Below, piece after piece: positions 7,887 through 16,143 of a stretch of 63,274 bases of DNA (position 1 is the stretch's first letter; each line of letters starts with the position of its first letter). The stretch comes from Flavobacterium sp. (GTDB lineage: Bacteria > Bacteroidota > Bacteroidia > Flavobacteriales > Flavobacteriaceae). Where the stretch lies: positions 1 through 63,274 of the forward strand of contig JAHEHJ010000010.1 in the NCBI GenBank assembly GCA_024644655.1, read 5' to 3'. Below the pieces are notes generated by a model, which did no database searches, was not told where the DNA came from, and saw only the letters and a list, made by a program, of their open reading frames with translations. The translations under genes were made by a program, and so were the position numbers.

Positions 7887-7946
7887 CTACTGCCATTAAC
7901 TGCAATTACTGCCACCGCGCCGCCTGGCTCCTTCGCTAAAACAGTC
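7887..7946. repeat. 60-bp repeat A, copy 2
   Basis: Second copy of the 7800-7859 unit. It is followed at once by the short palindrome CAGTCCACTGGACTG. Confidence 0.85.
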
Positions 7947-7956
7947 CACTGGACTG

Positions 7957-7976
7957 TTTAACTTCGTTCAGTTCGG
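7957..7976. repeat. 20-bp motif shared with the region before parE
   Basis: Its reverse complement occurs exactly at 52799-52818, 45 kb away. A degenerate version (TAGCTTCGCTCAGCTCC) lies at about 8110-8127. It appears to be part of a dispersed intergenic element. Confidence 0.65.
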
Positions 7977-8008
7977 CCTATGGCCTCGGGTTTTAACGCT
8001 CGGCCCCT

Positions 8009-8087
8009 TTCCGAACGTGCAAATGCCTTTGCCTGTCTTTGGCAAGACAGACGTCTATAAACAAGAAAAATCCATTCAAGTGAACTT
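8009..8087. repeat. 79-bp repeat B, copy 1
   Basis: Identical over all 79 bases to 8132-8210; the period is 123 bp. This copy carries only one arm of the ssrA terminator hairpin, so it looks like a partial tandem duplication of the terminator region. Confidence 0.9.
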
Positions 8088-8131
8088 ACAGATAAAGGAG
8101 TAAAGGAGAGTAGCTTCGCTCAGCTCCACCG

Positions 8132-8210
8132 TTCCGAACGTGCAAATGCCTTTGCCTGTCTTTGGCAAGACAGACGTCTATAAACAAGAAAAATCCATTC
8201 AAGTGAACTT
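8132..8210. repeat. 79-bp repeat B, copy 2
   Basis: Exact second copy of 8009-8087. Its last 30 bases form the left arm and part of the loop of the full ssrA terminator. Confidence 0.9.
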
Positions 8211-8229
8211 GATGGATTTTTCTTGTTTA
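8181..8229 (-). terminator. Hairpin terminator of ssrA (bidirectional shape)
   Basis: An 18-bp perfect stem (8181-8198 with 8212-8229) has a 13-nt loop that can itself fold (CAAG/CTTG). It lies 27 bp beyond the tmRNA 3' end on the minus strand. The stem contains the T-rich arm. Confidence 0.75.
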
Positions 8230-8255
8230 CAGCCGTAAGGCAATTGCACTTCGTG

Positions 8256-8651
8256 TGGAGTCGGGGAGAGTCGAACTCCCGTCCAAACAAGCAACTAAAG
8301 AGCTTTCTACACGTTTATTTTCTGATTGGGTTTTCGTCATTTTGCTAAGCCAGAAACAGCTACAAAATGCTTATCTTCTTAAATTTTCGTAACAGCGCCG
8401 AAGCTTTACTGTTCTTAGGTTCGTATTTACGATTCCCCTTTATCGACCGCCACAAACCCAAGCTTTCGAGGTGAATCCTGCTTTCCTACCTAGTAGGAGC
8501 GTGGCTAATCTTACTATAATTCAGATTATGCAGCAAGAGCGTAGTTTCCTTCGCCGTTTATAGTTGTGTACCTTTGGATTTACGAGCTAAAAGTACAAGG
8601 CTCGACGTGCTTACTGTTCAATTCGACTTGCTGTCAAAACCAGTCGACCCC
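8256..8651 (-). ncRNA. ssrA: tmRNA (transfer-messenger RNA)
   Basis: tmRNA rescues stalled ribosomes and tags the product for proteolysis. The 5' end GGGGUCG (8651-8645) pairs over 7 bp, one a G-U, with CGACUCC at the 3' end, followed by discriminator A at 8256. CCA is not encoded. The T arm reads GACGGGAGUUCGACUCUCCCC. The tag frame at 8526-8555 (minus) reads GEGNYALAA then TAA, with resume codon GGC, fitting Bacteroidota tags. The length of about 396 nt is normal. It has a consensus promoter upstream and a hairpin terminator downstream. Confidence 0.95.
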
Positions 8652-8677
8652 AATTAAATTGTATTAAACAATGACTG

Positions 8678-8709
8678 CAAAGGTATAGTATTTTGTGCCT
8701 ACGTGCAAA
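8678..8709 (-). promoter_or_regulatory. Promoter of ssrA
   Basis: On the minus strand TTTG (8709-8706), 20 bp and TACCTTTG (8685-8678) fit the Bacteroidota consensus TTTG-N(19-21)-TAnnTTTG. The start site would fall some 20 nt before the mature tmRNA 5' end, leaving a short leader for processing. Confidence 0.75.
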
Positions 8710-8713
8710 TAGA

Positions 8714-9913
8714 TTATTCTTCCCCGTCTTCGTTTAGTTTGAATGGGTAATCCCCAAAAAGAGCTGCCAAGTTTTTGGTTTGGTATGTTTTTTTTGTGAA
8801 CTTATTTGATAAGACAATGATGGAAACTTTCTCTTTGCGAAGTGTGATGAAAGAAGAGGTGTTTCCATGCCACCAGCCGTTATGATAATAAAAAGGTTCC
8901 CCTTTTTCGAATTCAATCATTCGTACTCCTAGTCCGTAATTGCGAAGGCCTTTACTTTCATAGCTATATCCTTTGTATACTTTTTTTAGTAAGTAGGGAT
9001 TCAGAAAATAAGGGGCATAGCGTGCTTTGTCAAATTTTAATAAATCCCGTGGTGTAGAATAAATGTTTTTGTCACCATAAATGCCATCTAGGTAATCCAC
9101 TCCAATTTCAACATTGTTTCCTTTGTAGGAAGGCGCTACTATTCCACGATCTTTGGTTATATCAAAAACAAAGGTATGTGACATTCCAAGCGGGTTGAAG
9201 ATCATTTGTCTCATGGCTTCTGGGTATTTGAGGCCAGTTACTTTTTCGATAATGAGCGCCAACATCGCGTAATTGGTATTGCAGTAACTGAATCGGGTAT
9301 CTGTCTTTGATTCTAAAGGGATTTGGCGATCCACCATTACTTTGACAATATCCTCATTGGTTAATGTTTGTTTTTTATCCCAGTTCCCATTTTCATAGGT
9401 AAAATAGGCATAGTTTTTCATTCCGCTTCTATGATTGAGTAAGGTTTGTACCGTTACTTCAGGGTATGGGAAATTCGGGATAAATTCCGTTACTTTTTGG
9501 TTTAAACTGAGTTTTTTGGTGTCAATTAGCATTAAAACAGCTGTGGAAGTCAGTACTTTACTTACCGAAGCTATGTGTAGCGGTGTATCTTTTGTGATAG
9601 GCTCATCGGTACTTTTATTGGCATACCCCATATAGTTTTCATATATGATTTGGCCATTTTTAGCAACTAAGAAAGCTACGTTGTCGTTTTTCTCTGACCA
9701 TATTTTTTCAAAGTATCGGGAACAACCATATTTTTTATCTTGAATGTACTCGGGGGTTAGGGCCGGTAATTCTTCTTGTAGCGGTTGCATTACTGCAATA
9801 CCATTTTTATTTACTTTTTCGATGCCTTCTTCGTTTTTTTCTATTTTGGTACATGAGTTCCAGATGAGGCAAAAAGTAAATAGAATTATATAGGAGTTGA
9901 ATTTGTGTGTCAT
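8714..9913 (-). CDS. Serine hydrolase, beta-lactamase class C-like lipoprotein
   Basis: The 399-residue protein begins with a lipoprotein signal (lipobox LIWNSC, Cys21). It carries the three class C/D-peptidase-type motifs: S116-V-S-K119, Y210-C-N212 in RFSYCNTNY, and HNGWWHG near residue 342 in the place of KTG. This is the beta-lactamase/esterase/transpeptidase superfamily (PF00144). Members hydrolyse esters, peptides or beta-lactams, and the substrate cannot be read from the sequence. A -7 box (TATATTTG) sits 19 bp upstream of the start. It is a lone gene; its stop is right next to the ssrA promoter. Confidence 0.9.
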   Translation of the reverse strand: MTHKFNSYIILFTFCLIWNSCTKIEKNEEGIEKVNKNGIAVMQPLQEELPALTPEYIQDKKYGCSRYFEKIWSEKNDNVAFLVAKNGQIIYENYMGYANKSTDEPITKDTPLHIASVSKVLTSTAVLMLIDTKKLSLNQKVTEFIPNFPYPEVTVQTLLNHRSGMKNYAYFTYENGNWDKKQTLTNEDIVKVMVDRQIPLESKTDTRFSYCNTNYAMLALIIEKVTGLKYPEAMRQMIFNPLGMSHTFVFDITKDRGIVAPSYKGNNVEIGVDYLDGIYGDKNIYSTPRDLLKFDKARYAPYFLNPYLLKKVYKGYSYESKGLRNYGLGVRMIEFEKGEPFYYHNGWWHGNTSSFITLRKEKVSIIVLSNKFTKKTYQTKNLAALFGDYPFKLNEDGEE

Positions 9914-9931
9914 TAATCAAAATTTGGAAAA

Positions 9932-9939
9932 CAAATATA
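9932..9939 (-). promoter_or_regulatory. -7 box for the serine hydrolase gene
   Basis: On the minus strand this reads TATATTTG, a match to TAnnTTTG, 19-26 bp before the start codon at 9913. No clear -33 TTG was found at the right distance. Confidence 0.5.
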
Positions 9940-10079
9940 AGTATTCAATGTACCTATGACACTCTGTTTTTAGAAAGCTATCAACAGGTTTTTCACAATT
10001 TGAATTATCAATTTTATAAACAGTTCATTGTCAATTCGTGTGTGTTATTATATCTAATTTATTTTTTGAAAAAAGTTTT

Positions 10080-10091
10080 GAAAACGTTTTC
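10080..10091. promoter_or_regulatory. Perfect palindrome, possible operator
   Basis: GAAAACGTTTTC is a 12-bp perfect palindrome about 110 bp before the dehydrogenase gene and about 170 bp from the serine hydrolase start. It resembles operators of LacI-type repressors, but no such regulator is nearby. Confidence 0.3.
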
Positions 10092-10198
10092 GTTACTAGT
10101 ACTTTTGAGGTCATAAATAATTGCCTCAAGTCCTATCTTTAAATCCCTGATACAAGAGGGGGATTGGGATTCTACTCCTGCAATCAATACTAGAATAC

Positions 10199-11401
10199 AT
10201 GAAATTTGGAATAGTTAAAGAAAGAAAGACGCCACCCGATAGAAGAGTGGTTTTTACACCTCAGGAATTAATTCGTTTGCAAAACGAACATAAAGAAGCT
10301 AAAATAAAAGTAGAACATTCTGATATTCGTATTTTTAAAGATGATGAATATACACAATTAGGGTTGAATGTCACCTACGATATATCCGATTGTGACGTAT
10401 TTTTTGGAGTAAAAGAGATTCCTATTGATGCGTTAATCCCGAATAAGAAATATTTTTTCTTTTCTCATACCATTAAAAAGCAACTTCATAATCGCAAATT
10501 ATTACAAGCTTTATTAGAAAAGAATATAGTGTTGTATGATCATGAAACGATAGTGGATTCGAATAACCGTAGGTTGATTGGTTTTGGTCGTTATGCGGGT
10601 ATAGTAGGAGCATACAATGGGTTTAGAGCCTTTGGAATAAAATATGATTTATTCACATTGCCTAAAGCCGAAACCTTGCACAGTAAAGAAGATTTGATCA
10701 TTCGATTGAAGCGTCAAACGTTGCCCAATATCAAAATCGTTTTGACAGGTCATGGTAAGGTTGGTATGGGGGCCAAAGAGATGTTGGATGGAATGAAGAT
10801 GAAGCAAGTTAGTGTAGACGATTTTTTAACTAAAAAATATTCACAACCCGTCTATACTCAGATCGATGTTTTGGATTACAATAAGCGATTGGATGGTCAG
10901 GTATTAGGGAATCAAGACTTTTATAAAAATCCTCAAGATTATACTTCAGACTTTGAACGATTTGCAAAGGTAGCTGATATCTTTATGGCAGGTCATTTTC
11001 ATGGAAATGGAGCGCCTGATATATTGACTCGTGCTATGTTGCAAGCGGTTGATTGCCAAATAAAAGTAGTTGCTGATATTTCATGTGATGTAGATGGGCC
11101 AATAGCCTGTACCGTAAAAGCAAGTACTATAGCGGAGCCCTTTTTTGGATATTTACCTAGTACCCATGAGGAAGTTCCTTATACCCATCCGGGGTCAATT
11201 ATGGTAATGTCTGTCGATAATTTACCTTGTGAATTGCCAAAAGATGCTAGTGAAGGATTTGGAGAAATGTTTATGAAGCATGTGATTCCTGCTTTTTTCA
11301 ATGGGGATAAAGATGGAATTTTGGAAAGAGCTAAAGTAACAGAAGACGGTAAGTTGACCCCTAGGTTTGCCTATTTGGCGGATTATGCTGCCGGAAAATA
11401 A
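10199..11401 (+). CDS. NAD(P)-dependent oxidoreductase, saccharopine dehydrogenase (lysine-forming)-like
   Basis: The 400-residue protein has the alanine dehydrogenase/transhydrogenase N-terminal layout (MKFGIVKERKTPPDRRVVFTP, then SHTIKKQLHNRKLLQ) followed by a Rossmann-type region at KIVLTGHGKVGMGAKEML. C-terminal blocks ADISCDVDGPIACTVKAST and PYTHPGSIMVMSVDNLPCELP match the Lys1-type saccharopine dehydrogenase family. It probably acts in amino-acid metabolism; the exact reaction is uncertain in Bacteroidota. It is monocistronic, with its own terminator 6 bp after the stop. Confidence 0.8.
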   Translation: MKFGIVKERKTPPDRRVVFTPQELIRLQNEHKEAKIKVEHSDIRIFKDDEYTQLGLNVTYDISDCDVFFGVKEIPIDALIPNKKYFFFSHTIKKQLHNRKLLQALLEKNIVLYDHETIVDSNNRRLIGFGRYAGIVGAYNGFRAFGIKYDLFTLPKAETLHSKEDLIIRLKRQTLPNIKIVLTGHGKVGMGAKEMLDGMKMKQVSVDDFLTKKYSQPVYTQIDVLDYNKRLDGQVLGNQDFYKNPQDYTSDFERFAKVADIFMAGHFHGNGAPDILTRAMLQAVDCQIKVVADISCDVDGPIACTVKASTIAEPFFGYLPSTHEEVPYTHPGSIMVMSVDNLPCELPKDASEGFGEMFMKHVIPAFFNGDKDGILERAKVTEDGKLTPRFAYLADYAAGK

Positions 11402-11406
11402 AATAG

Positions 11407-11433
11407 AATCCCGATTAATCGGGATTTTTTTTT
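11407..11433 (+). terminator. Rho-independent terminator
   Basis: Palindromic stem AATCCCGAT/ATCGGGATT with a 2-nt loop, followed by eight or more T. It directly follows the dehydrogenase gene. Confidence 0.85.
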
Positions 11434-11647
11434 GTAACACATTTAATCCCAATTTGAGTTAAGAAATCGATTTCGTTAATAACTAATTGATGTCACTATT
11501 GGGTTATGAGATGTAACCTTGTATTTTTATAAAAAATATAGGTCAAAAATTTAGAATTATTCTTTAAATAAGCTTTTAAAATTAGAATTTGAGAAGCTTT
11601 AAGGAAATAATATAATCGTGGGTTGGTACTCGCAAACTATTAAAATT

Positions 11648-13747
11648 ATGAGAATAAGTTATGTGTTAGTGTTGTTAATGAGTGTAGGGTCTTTTTATGG
11701 ACAACAAGTAAGTTCTCCTTCTGGTGCTATTCGTTTAGAATTTGCTTTGGCAGAAAAAGGAAAGCCCACCTATACTGTATATTATAAAAACAAACCCATT
11801 GTATTGTCTAGTGGGATGGGAGTTAAATTGAAAGATGCAGCTGATATGGCATCACATTTTGTTGTAGATAGTATCTATAATGGGACCGTAAATGAATCTT
11901 GGGATCCTGTATTGGGTGAACAATCTCATATCGTAAACAAATACCATATAATGAAGGTGAATTTATCCCAGTTGGCTACAGAGCGAAAGATGCAAATTTG
12001 CTTTAAAGTATTTGATGAAGGAATTGCATTTCAGTATATTTTTCCGAAGCAGTCTAATTTGAATTATTTTGTAGTTTCAGACGAGGTGTCCGAATTCAGG
12101 TTAACAAGTGATCCAAAGACTTTTTGGTTGCCAGGCGATTTTGACAGTCAGGAATACCCTTATACCGAGAGTTTGTTGTCTGAAGTTAATACCGATAATA
12201 TAGATAGAAATAATGGGATTGGGTTGAAGTCGATAGCAGGGAAATATGTAGTTCAATCCCCATTGATGATGAAAACAGCGGATGGAATTTACCTCAATAT
12301 TTTTGAAGCTGCCGTGGTGAACTATCCCATTATGCATTTGGATTTAGAACCCAAAGCCCATGTATTAACATCTAGATTGGTGCCAAATGCTCAAGGCGAT
12401 AAAGCTTATTTGCAAGCCCCATGTGTTTCTCCATGGCGAACCCTTATGATTAGTGATGATGCACGAGATATAGTAGGCTCTAAAATGATTTTAAATTTAA
12501 ATGAACCCTCAAAAATAACCGATACCTCATGGATTAAGCCCATGAAGTACGTGGGTATTTGGTGGGAGATGCATATAGGTAAGTCTACTTGGGATTATGC
12601 GGGTTCTCAAAACGCACAGAATGCAGCCGATGGACAATTGAAGCCATCAGGAAAGCACGGAGCTACGACAGAAAACACGAAACGCTACATCGATTTTGCG
12701 GCCCAGAATGGATTTGATGGTGTTTTAGTTGAGGGTTGGAATGTAGGTTGGGAAGATTGGTTTGGCAATTGGAAAGAAAACGTATTTGATTTTACTACCC
12801 CTTATCCCGATTTTGATATTAAAGCAGTTTCGGAGTATGCTAAAAAGAAAGGGGTTCAAATGATTATGCACAATGAGACATCGGGTTCTGTGGCTAACTA
12901 TGAGCGTCATTTGGATCGAGCCCTTCAATTGATGAAAGACTATGGATATCCTTCGGTAAAGACAGGATATGTTGGGAAAATTATTCCAAGAGGAGAGTTT
13001 CATGATGGGCAAACGATGGTAAATCATTTCAATTTTGTAGCTCGACGGGCTGCTGATTTTCATATCATGGTTGATTCCCATGAGAGTTCACGTCCAACCG
13101 GATATAGTAGAACGTATCCAAATTATATAGCGGCTGAAGCGGCGCGCGGAAATGAGTTTAATGCGTGGAGTGTTGGAAATCCACCTATGCATGAAACCAT
13201 ATTGCCATTTACTCGTTTGTTAGGAGGGCCTATGGATTACACACCAGGAATATTTGAAATCAAAATGAGTGCCTATGATGCTAGTAAAAAAGAACAGGTA
13301 CATACCACTTTAGCGAAGCAATTGGCTTTGTATGTAACCTTATATTCCCCTTTACAAATGGCTGCGGATTTGCCTGAGAATTATGAAAAACACCTTGATG
13401 CGTTTCAATTCATTAAGGATGTTCCTGTAGATTGGCAGGAAAGTAAATACTTGGAAGCTGAACCAGGAGATTATTTGACAGTAGCTCGAAAAGACAAAAA
13501 ATCCAATGCATGGTATTTGGGTTCTATTACGGATGAACAGGCTAGAAATTCAGAAATTCGTTTGGATTTCTTGACTCCTAATCAAAAATATACGGCTACT
13601 ATTTATGCAGATGGTGTTGACGCGGATTGGAAAAACAACCCGAAATCGTATGTTATAAAAACTATACAGGTCACTTCAAAGTCAAAAATTAAATTACATT
13701 TGGCTGCAGGCGGTGGAACTGCTATTTCAATTAAACCGATTAACTAA
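11648..13747 (+). CDS. Glycoside hydrolase family 97 (SusB-like alpha-glucosidase)
   Basis: I place the start at ATG 11648 (699 residues), where a signal peptide begins (MRISYVLVLLMSVGSFYGQ); an upstream GTG would add ten non-signal residues. The three GH97 parts are present: N-terminal beta-sandwich with SPSGAIRLEF, a central TIM barrel (GFDGVLVEGWNVGWEDW…) and a C-terminal beta domain (YTATIYADG). The acidic residues in VDSHESSRPTGY and EAARGNEFNAW fit the inverting SusB type, which frees glucose from alpha-glucans in the periplasm. It is co-oriented with a sugar transporter gene 27 bp downstream. Confidence 0.92.
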   Translation: MRISYVLVLLMSVGSFYGQQVSSPSGAIRLEFALAEKGKPTYTVYYKNKPIVLSSGMGVKLKDAADMASHFVVDSIYNGTVNESWDPVLGEQSHIVNKYHIMKVNLSQLATERKMQICFKVFDEGIAFQYIFPKQSNLNYFVVSDEVSEFRLTSDPKTFWLPGDFDSQEYPYTESLLSEVNTDNIDRNNGIGLKSIAGKYVVQSPLMMKTADGIYLNIFEAAVVNYPIMHLDLEPKAHVLTSRLVPNAQGDKAYLQAPCVSPWRTLMISDDARDIVGSKMILNLNEPSKITDTSWIKPMKYVGIWWEMHIGKSTWDYAGSQNAQNAADGQLKPSGKHGATTENTKRYIDFAAQNGFDGVLVEGWNVGWEDWFGNWKENVFDFTTPYPDFDIKAVSEYAKKKGVQMIMHNETSGSVANYERHLDRALQLMKDYGYPSVKTGYVGKIIPRGEFHDGQTMVNHFNFVARRAADFHIMVDSHESSRPTGYSRTYPNYIAAEAARGNEFNAWSVGNPPMHETILPFTRLLGGPMDYTPGIFEIKMSAYDASKKEQVHTTLAKQLALYVTLYSPLQMAADLPENYEKHLDAFQFIKDVPVDWQESKYLEAEPGDYLTVARKDKKSNAWYLGSITDEQARNSEIRLDFLTPNQKYTATIYADGVDADWKNNPKSYVIKTIQVTSKSKIKLHLAAGGGTAISIKPIN

Positions 13748-13774
13748 AACCAAACCAAACTAAAACTCAATTTT

Positions 13775-15211
13775 ATGAATTCAGAACAATCGAAGACCAA
13801 TTGGGGTCAATTTATTCCCCTTGTTACCGTATTTTTTTTCTGGGGATTTGTGGCTGCCAGTAATGACATTTTAATTCCCGTATTTCGAAAAGCATTTGAT
13901 TTGACTCAAGGAGAAAGTCAACTTGTATCTGTTGCTTTTTACGTGGCTTATACTGTAGGTTCTATACTATATATGATTATTTCTTATTTAACCAAAGGAG
14001 ACTTAATTAATCGTATTGGGTATAAGAATTCATTAGCCTTAGGGTTAGTTATTTCAGCCTTAGGAACATTATTGTTTTATCCAGCAGCCAATTTGGGTTC
14101 GTTTCCATTGATGTTATCGGGTTTATTTATTGTGGCATTGGGGTTTTCATTACAACAAACCGTAGCCAATCCATTAGCAATTGCTTTAGGACCTATTAAG
14201 ACGGGTTCACAGCGATTGACATTAGCGGGAGGGATAAATAATTTAGGAACTACTATAGGACCCTTAATTGTAAGTTTTGCCATTTTTGGTGCGGCTACTA
14301 CAGGGTCAAGTGAGATGAGTATAGAAAGTGTTAAAGTACCTTATTTGGTATTAGGAGCTGCATTTATTTTGGTTGCAGTATTATTGAAATTTTCATCATT
14401 ACCTGATAAGCCCGCTGCTGTGGTTGAAGAAGAAGGTGATGTGAAATCGTCCCGTAAGTCTGCTTTGGCCTATCCTCAGTTGATTATGGGGATGATTGCT
14501 ATTTTTGTTTATGTTGGAGTGGAAGTTTCTACTGCAAGTAATCTGCCTGCATATATGGAGAAAAGTTTAGGCTTTTTAACACAAGATGTGGCACCCTTTA
14601 TTTCCTTGTATTGGGCAAGTTTGATGATTGGACGATGGACAGGAGCTGTTGAAGCTTTTACTGATGATATGACTATGCAAAAGATCCTTCGATTCATTGC
14701 GCCTTATTTAGCTTTTGGAGTATTCTTAGGCGTAAATAAATTCATGAATCATGATTTGACTCCTTTTTATGTATATGCCTTAATTATTTTAGTTTTGATA
14801 GTGGCAGATATGGCTAGTAAGGGAAATCCAGCTCGAATGTTATTGATTTTTTCACTATTAGGTATATTGGCTTTAGCAGTAGGAATGAGTACAGAAGGTA
14901 TGGTAAGTGTATATGCATTTACTAGTGTAGGGTTGTTTTGTAGTACATTATGGCCTTGTATTTTTACATTAGCTATAAGTGGATTGGGTAAAAACACCAG
15001 TCAAGGTAGTAGCTTTTTAATTATGATGATTATGGGTGGAGGAATTGTGAGTTGGTTACAAGGAACTGTAGCCGATTCCATAGGAATTCATTTAAGCTAT
15101 ATCGTAGGCGTATTTTGCTTTGCTTATTTGGCTTTTTATGCTTGGAAAGTAAGTGGTATTTTAAAAAGTCAAGGAATTGATTTTGATCAAAAAATCAGTG
15201 GAGGACATTAA
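13775..15211 (+). CDS. Sugar MFS transporter (FucP/glucose-galactose type)
   Basis: The 478-residue integral inner-membrane protein has about 12 hydrophobic segments. The N-terminal block FFFWGFVAASNDILIPVFRKAFDLTQ and ALGFSLQQTVANPLAIALGP belong to the FucP-like sugar:proton symporters of Bacteroidota. Following a GH97 gene by 27 bp, it probably imports glucose or a related sugar released by that enzyme. A bidirectional terminator follows the stop. Confidence 0.9.
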   Translation: MNSEQSKTNWGQFIPLVTVFFFWGFVAASNDILIPVFRKAFDLTQGESQLVSVAFYVAYTVGSILYMIISYLTKGDLINRIGYKNSLALGLVISALGTLLFYPAANLGSFPLMLSGLFIVALGFSLQQTVANPLAIALGPIKTGSQRLTLAGGINNLGTTIGPLIVSFAIFGAATTGSSEMSIESVKVPYLVLGAAFILVAVLLKFSSLPDKPAAVVEEEGDVKSSRKSALAYPQLIMGMIAIFVYVGVEVSTASNLPAYMEKSLGFLTQDVAPFISLYWASLMIGRWTGAVEAFTDDMTMQKILRFIAPYLAFGVFLGVNKFMNHDLTPFYVYALIILVLIVADMASKGNPARMLLIFSLLGILALAVGMSTEGMVSVYAFTSVGLFCSTLWPCIFTLAISGLGKNTSQGSSFLIMMIMGGGIVSWLQGTVADSIGIHLSYIVGVFCFAYLAFYAWKVSGILKSQGIDFDQKISGGH

Positions 15212-15232
15212 GTTTGTCAAAATATAAAAATC

Positions 15233-15270
15233 AAAAATCCCGCATCGTTTCCCAACTTTGCGGGATTTTT
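15233..15270 (+). terminator. Bidirectional terminator
   Basis: A 12-bp perfect stem (15233-15244 with 15259-15270, core ATCCCGCA) has a T run on one side and an A run on the other. It lies between convergent genes. Confidence 0.85.
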
Positions 15271-15299
15271 TTCTAAACCCTAACCAATCAAAATCAAAT

Positions 15300-15887
15300 T
15301 TAATCTCTGTCTCTAGTGCCAACTTCTTTGTAATAGTAGTTGGTTTGTTGCGTATGCGAATCATGTTCATCTCTATCGTTGTGGTTGTAGGCATATCCAT
15401 AATTGGCATATCCTTTTACACTTCCGATAGTGTCAACTAGGTCACCTCTTCGATTGTATACCAATTGCATACCTCCAATTTGTGTTAGTCCCACACGATT
15501 GTATACCATATAAACACTTCCAATTCGATTTACCCTATCTCTATTGTCATAATTGATGAATGTATTTCCTATACGACGTACTCTACCATAACTATCATGT
15601 TCAATACGAACTCCATAATTTACCATTCTTCGGGCATCACTTTGGGTTGTATTTCTACCCGCTGTTTTATAAAAGTAGGCACCTTGATGGTCTTCTGGAC
15701 GTGTGTTGAAATCAAAATCTCCATTTAGGAACACAAAAAACTCAATGCCTCTTTCTACAAACGAAATAGGTTCGTTTTCGTTAAAATGAGTTCTTTTATC
15801 ATCCATTACCTTAGTATTAACTGTGGTAGCATTTGCAGTGGTTCCTATTAATAAAAGGTTGGCCACTAAAAAAGTAATTGTTTTCAT
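15300..15887 (-). CDS. Secreted repeat protein of unknown function
   Basis: The 195-residue protein has a signal peptide (MKTITFLVANLLLIGTTANA). The middle (about residues 95-155) is built of imperfect units of roughly 15-18 residues with the pattern YDxxxRVxRIGxxxxxYNR (RVRRIGNTFINYDNR, RVNRIGSVYMVYNR, GLTQIGGMQLVYNR). This suggests stacked beta turns like those in MORN or YD-type repeats. The tail is rich in Tyr, Asn, His and Asp. No function is known; the family seems confined to flavobacteria by my recollection only. Confidence 0.7.
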   Translation of the reverse strand: MKTITFLVANLLLIGTTANATTVNTKVMDDKRTHFNENEPISFVERGIEFFVFLNGDFDFNTRPEDHQGAYFYKTAGRNTTQSDARRMVNYGVRIEHDSYGRVRRIGNTFINYDNRDRVNRIGSVYMVYNRVGLTQIGGMQLVYNRRGDLVDTIGSVKGYANYGYAYNHNDRDEHDSHTQQTNYYYKEVGTRDRD

Positions 15888-16116
15888 ACTATTGACTATT
15901 TGAGTTTTGCTTACTCTTACGATTTTCAGCCTTCTCGAACAATTGATTATTGTTGTATAGTATAATTCAATTGCTGTGCCATATTCGGTAAATGAATTCT
16001 TAAGATTTGATTAATGCTTTGTAAGTGTTTTTGAATCAATTGTTTGGATGCCGTTTTATAGGCTAGTAATTCATCGATTTTTTTAGAGTATAGTATAAAT
16101 ACGTATTTCTTTTTTT

Positions 16117-16124
16117 TACATTTG
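16117..16124 (+). promoter_or_regulatory. -7 promoter box of the M28 peptidase gene
   Basis: TACATTTG matches TAnnTTTG, 19 bp before the ATG at 16144. A -33 TTG is not clear. Confidence 0.5.
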
Positions 16125-16143
16125 GGGCAAATATTATATTTAG

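Larger units (their letters stand above)
7765..8253. other. Repeat-rich, non-coding stretch downstream of ssrA
   Basis: This region has local GC-rich patches (CACCGCGCCGCCTGGCTCC) unlike the AT-rich surroundings. It holds two tandem duplications (60 bp and 79 bp), small hairpins such as CTGTCTT-TGGC-AAGACAG (8156-8173) and the ssrA terminator. Short open frames cross it on both strands, but they follow the repeats and have no protein-like features. I call no gene here. Confidence 0.65.

Noticed and set aside
7685..7961. Short open frames on both strands across the repeat block (7685-7915 minus, 7770-7961 plus)
   Set aside because: They are made of the repeated units, have low-complexity composition and no start or neighbour support; I treat the region as non-coding.
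9907..10116. Plus-strand 69-codon frame between the serine hydrolase and dehydrogenase genes
   Set aside because: It overlaps the start of the hydrolase gene and its promoter, with no protein-like features.
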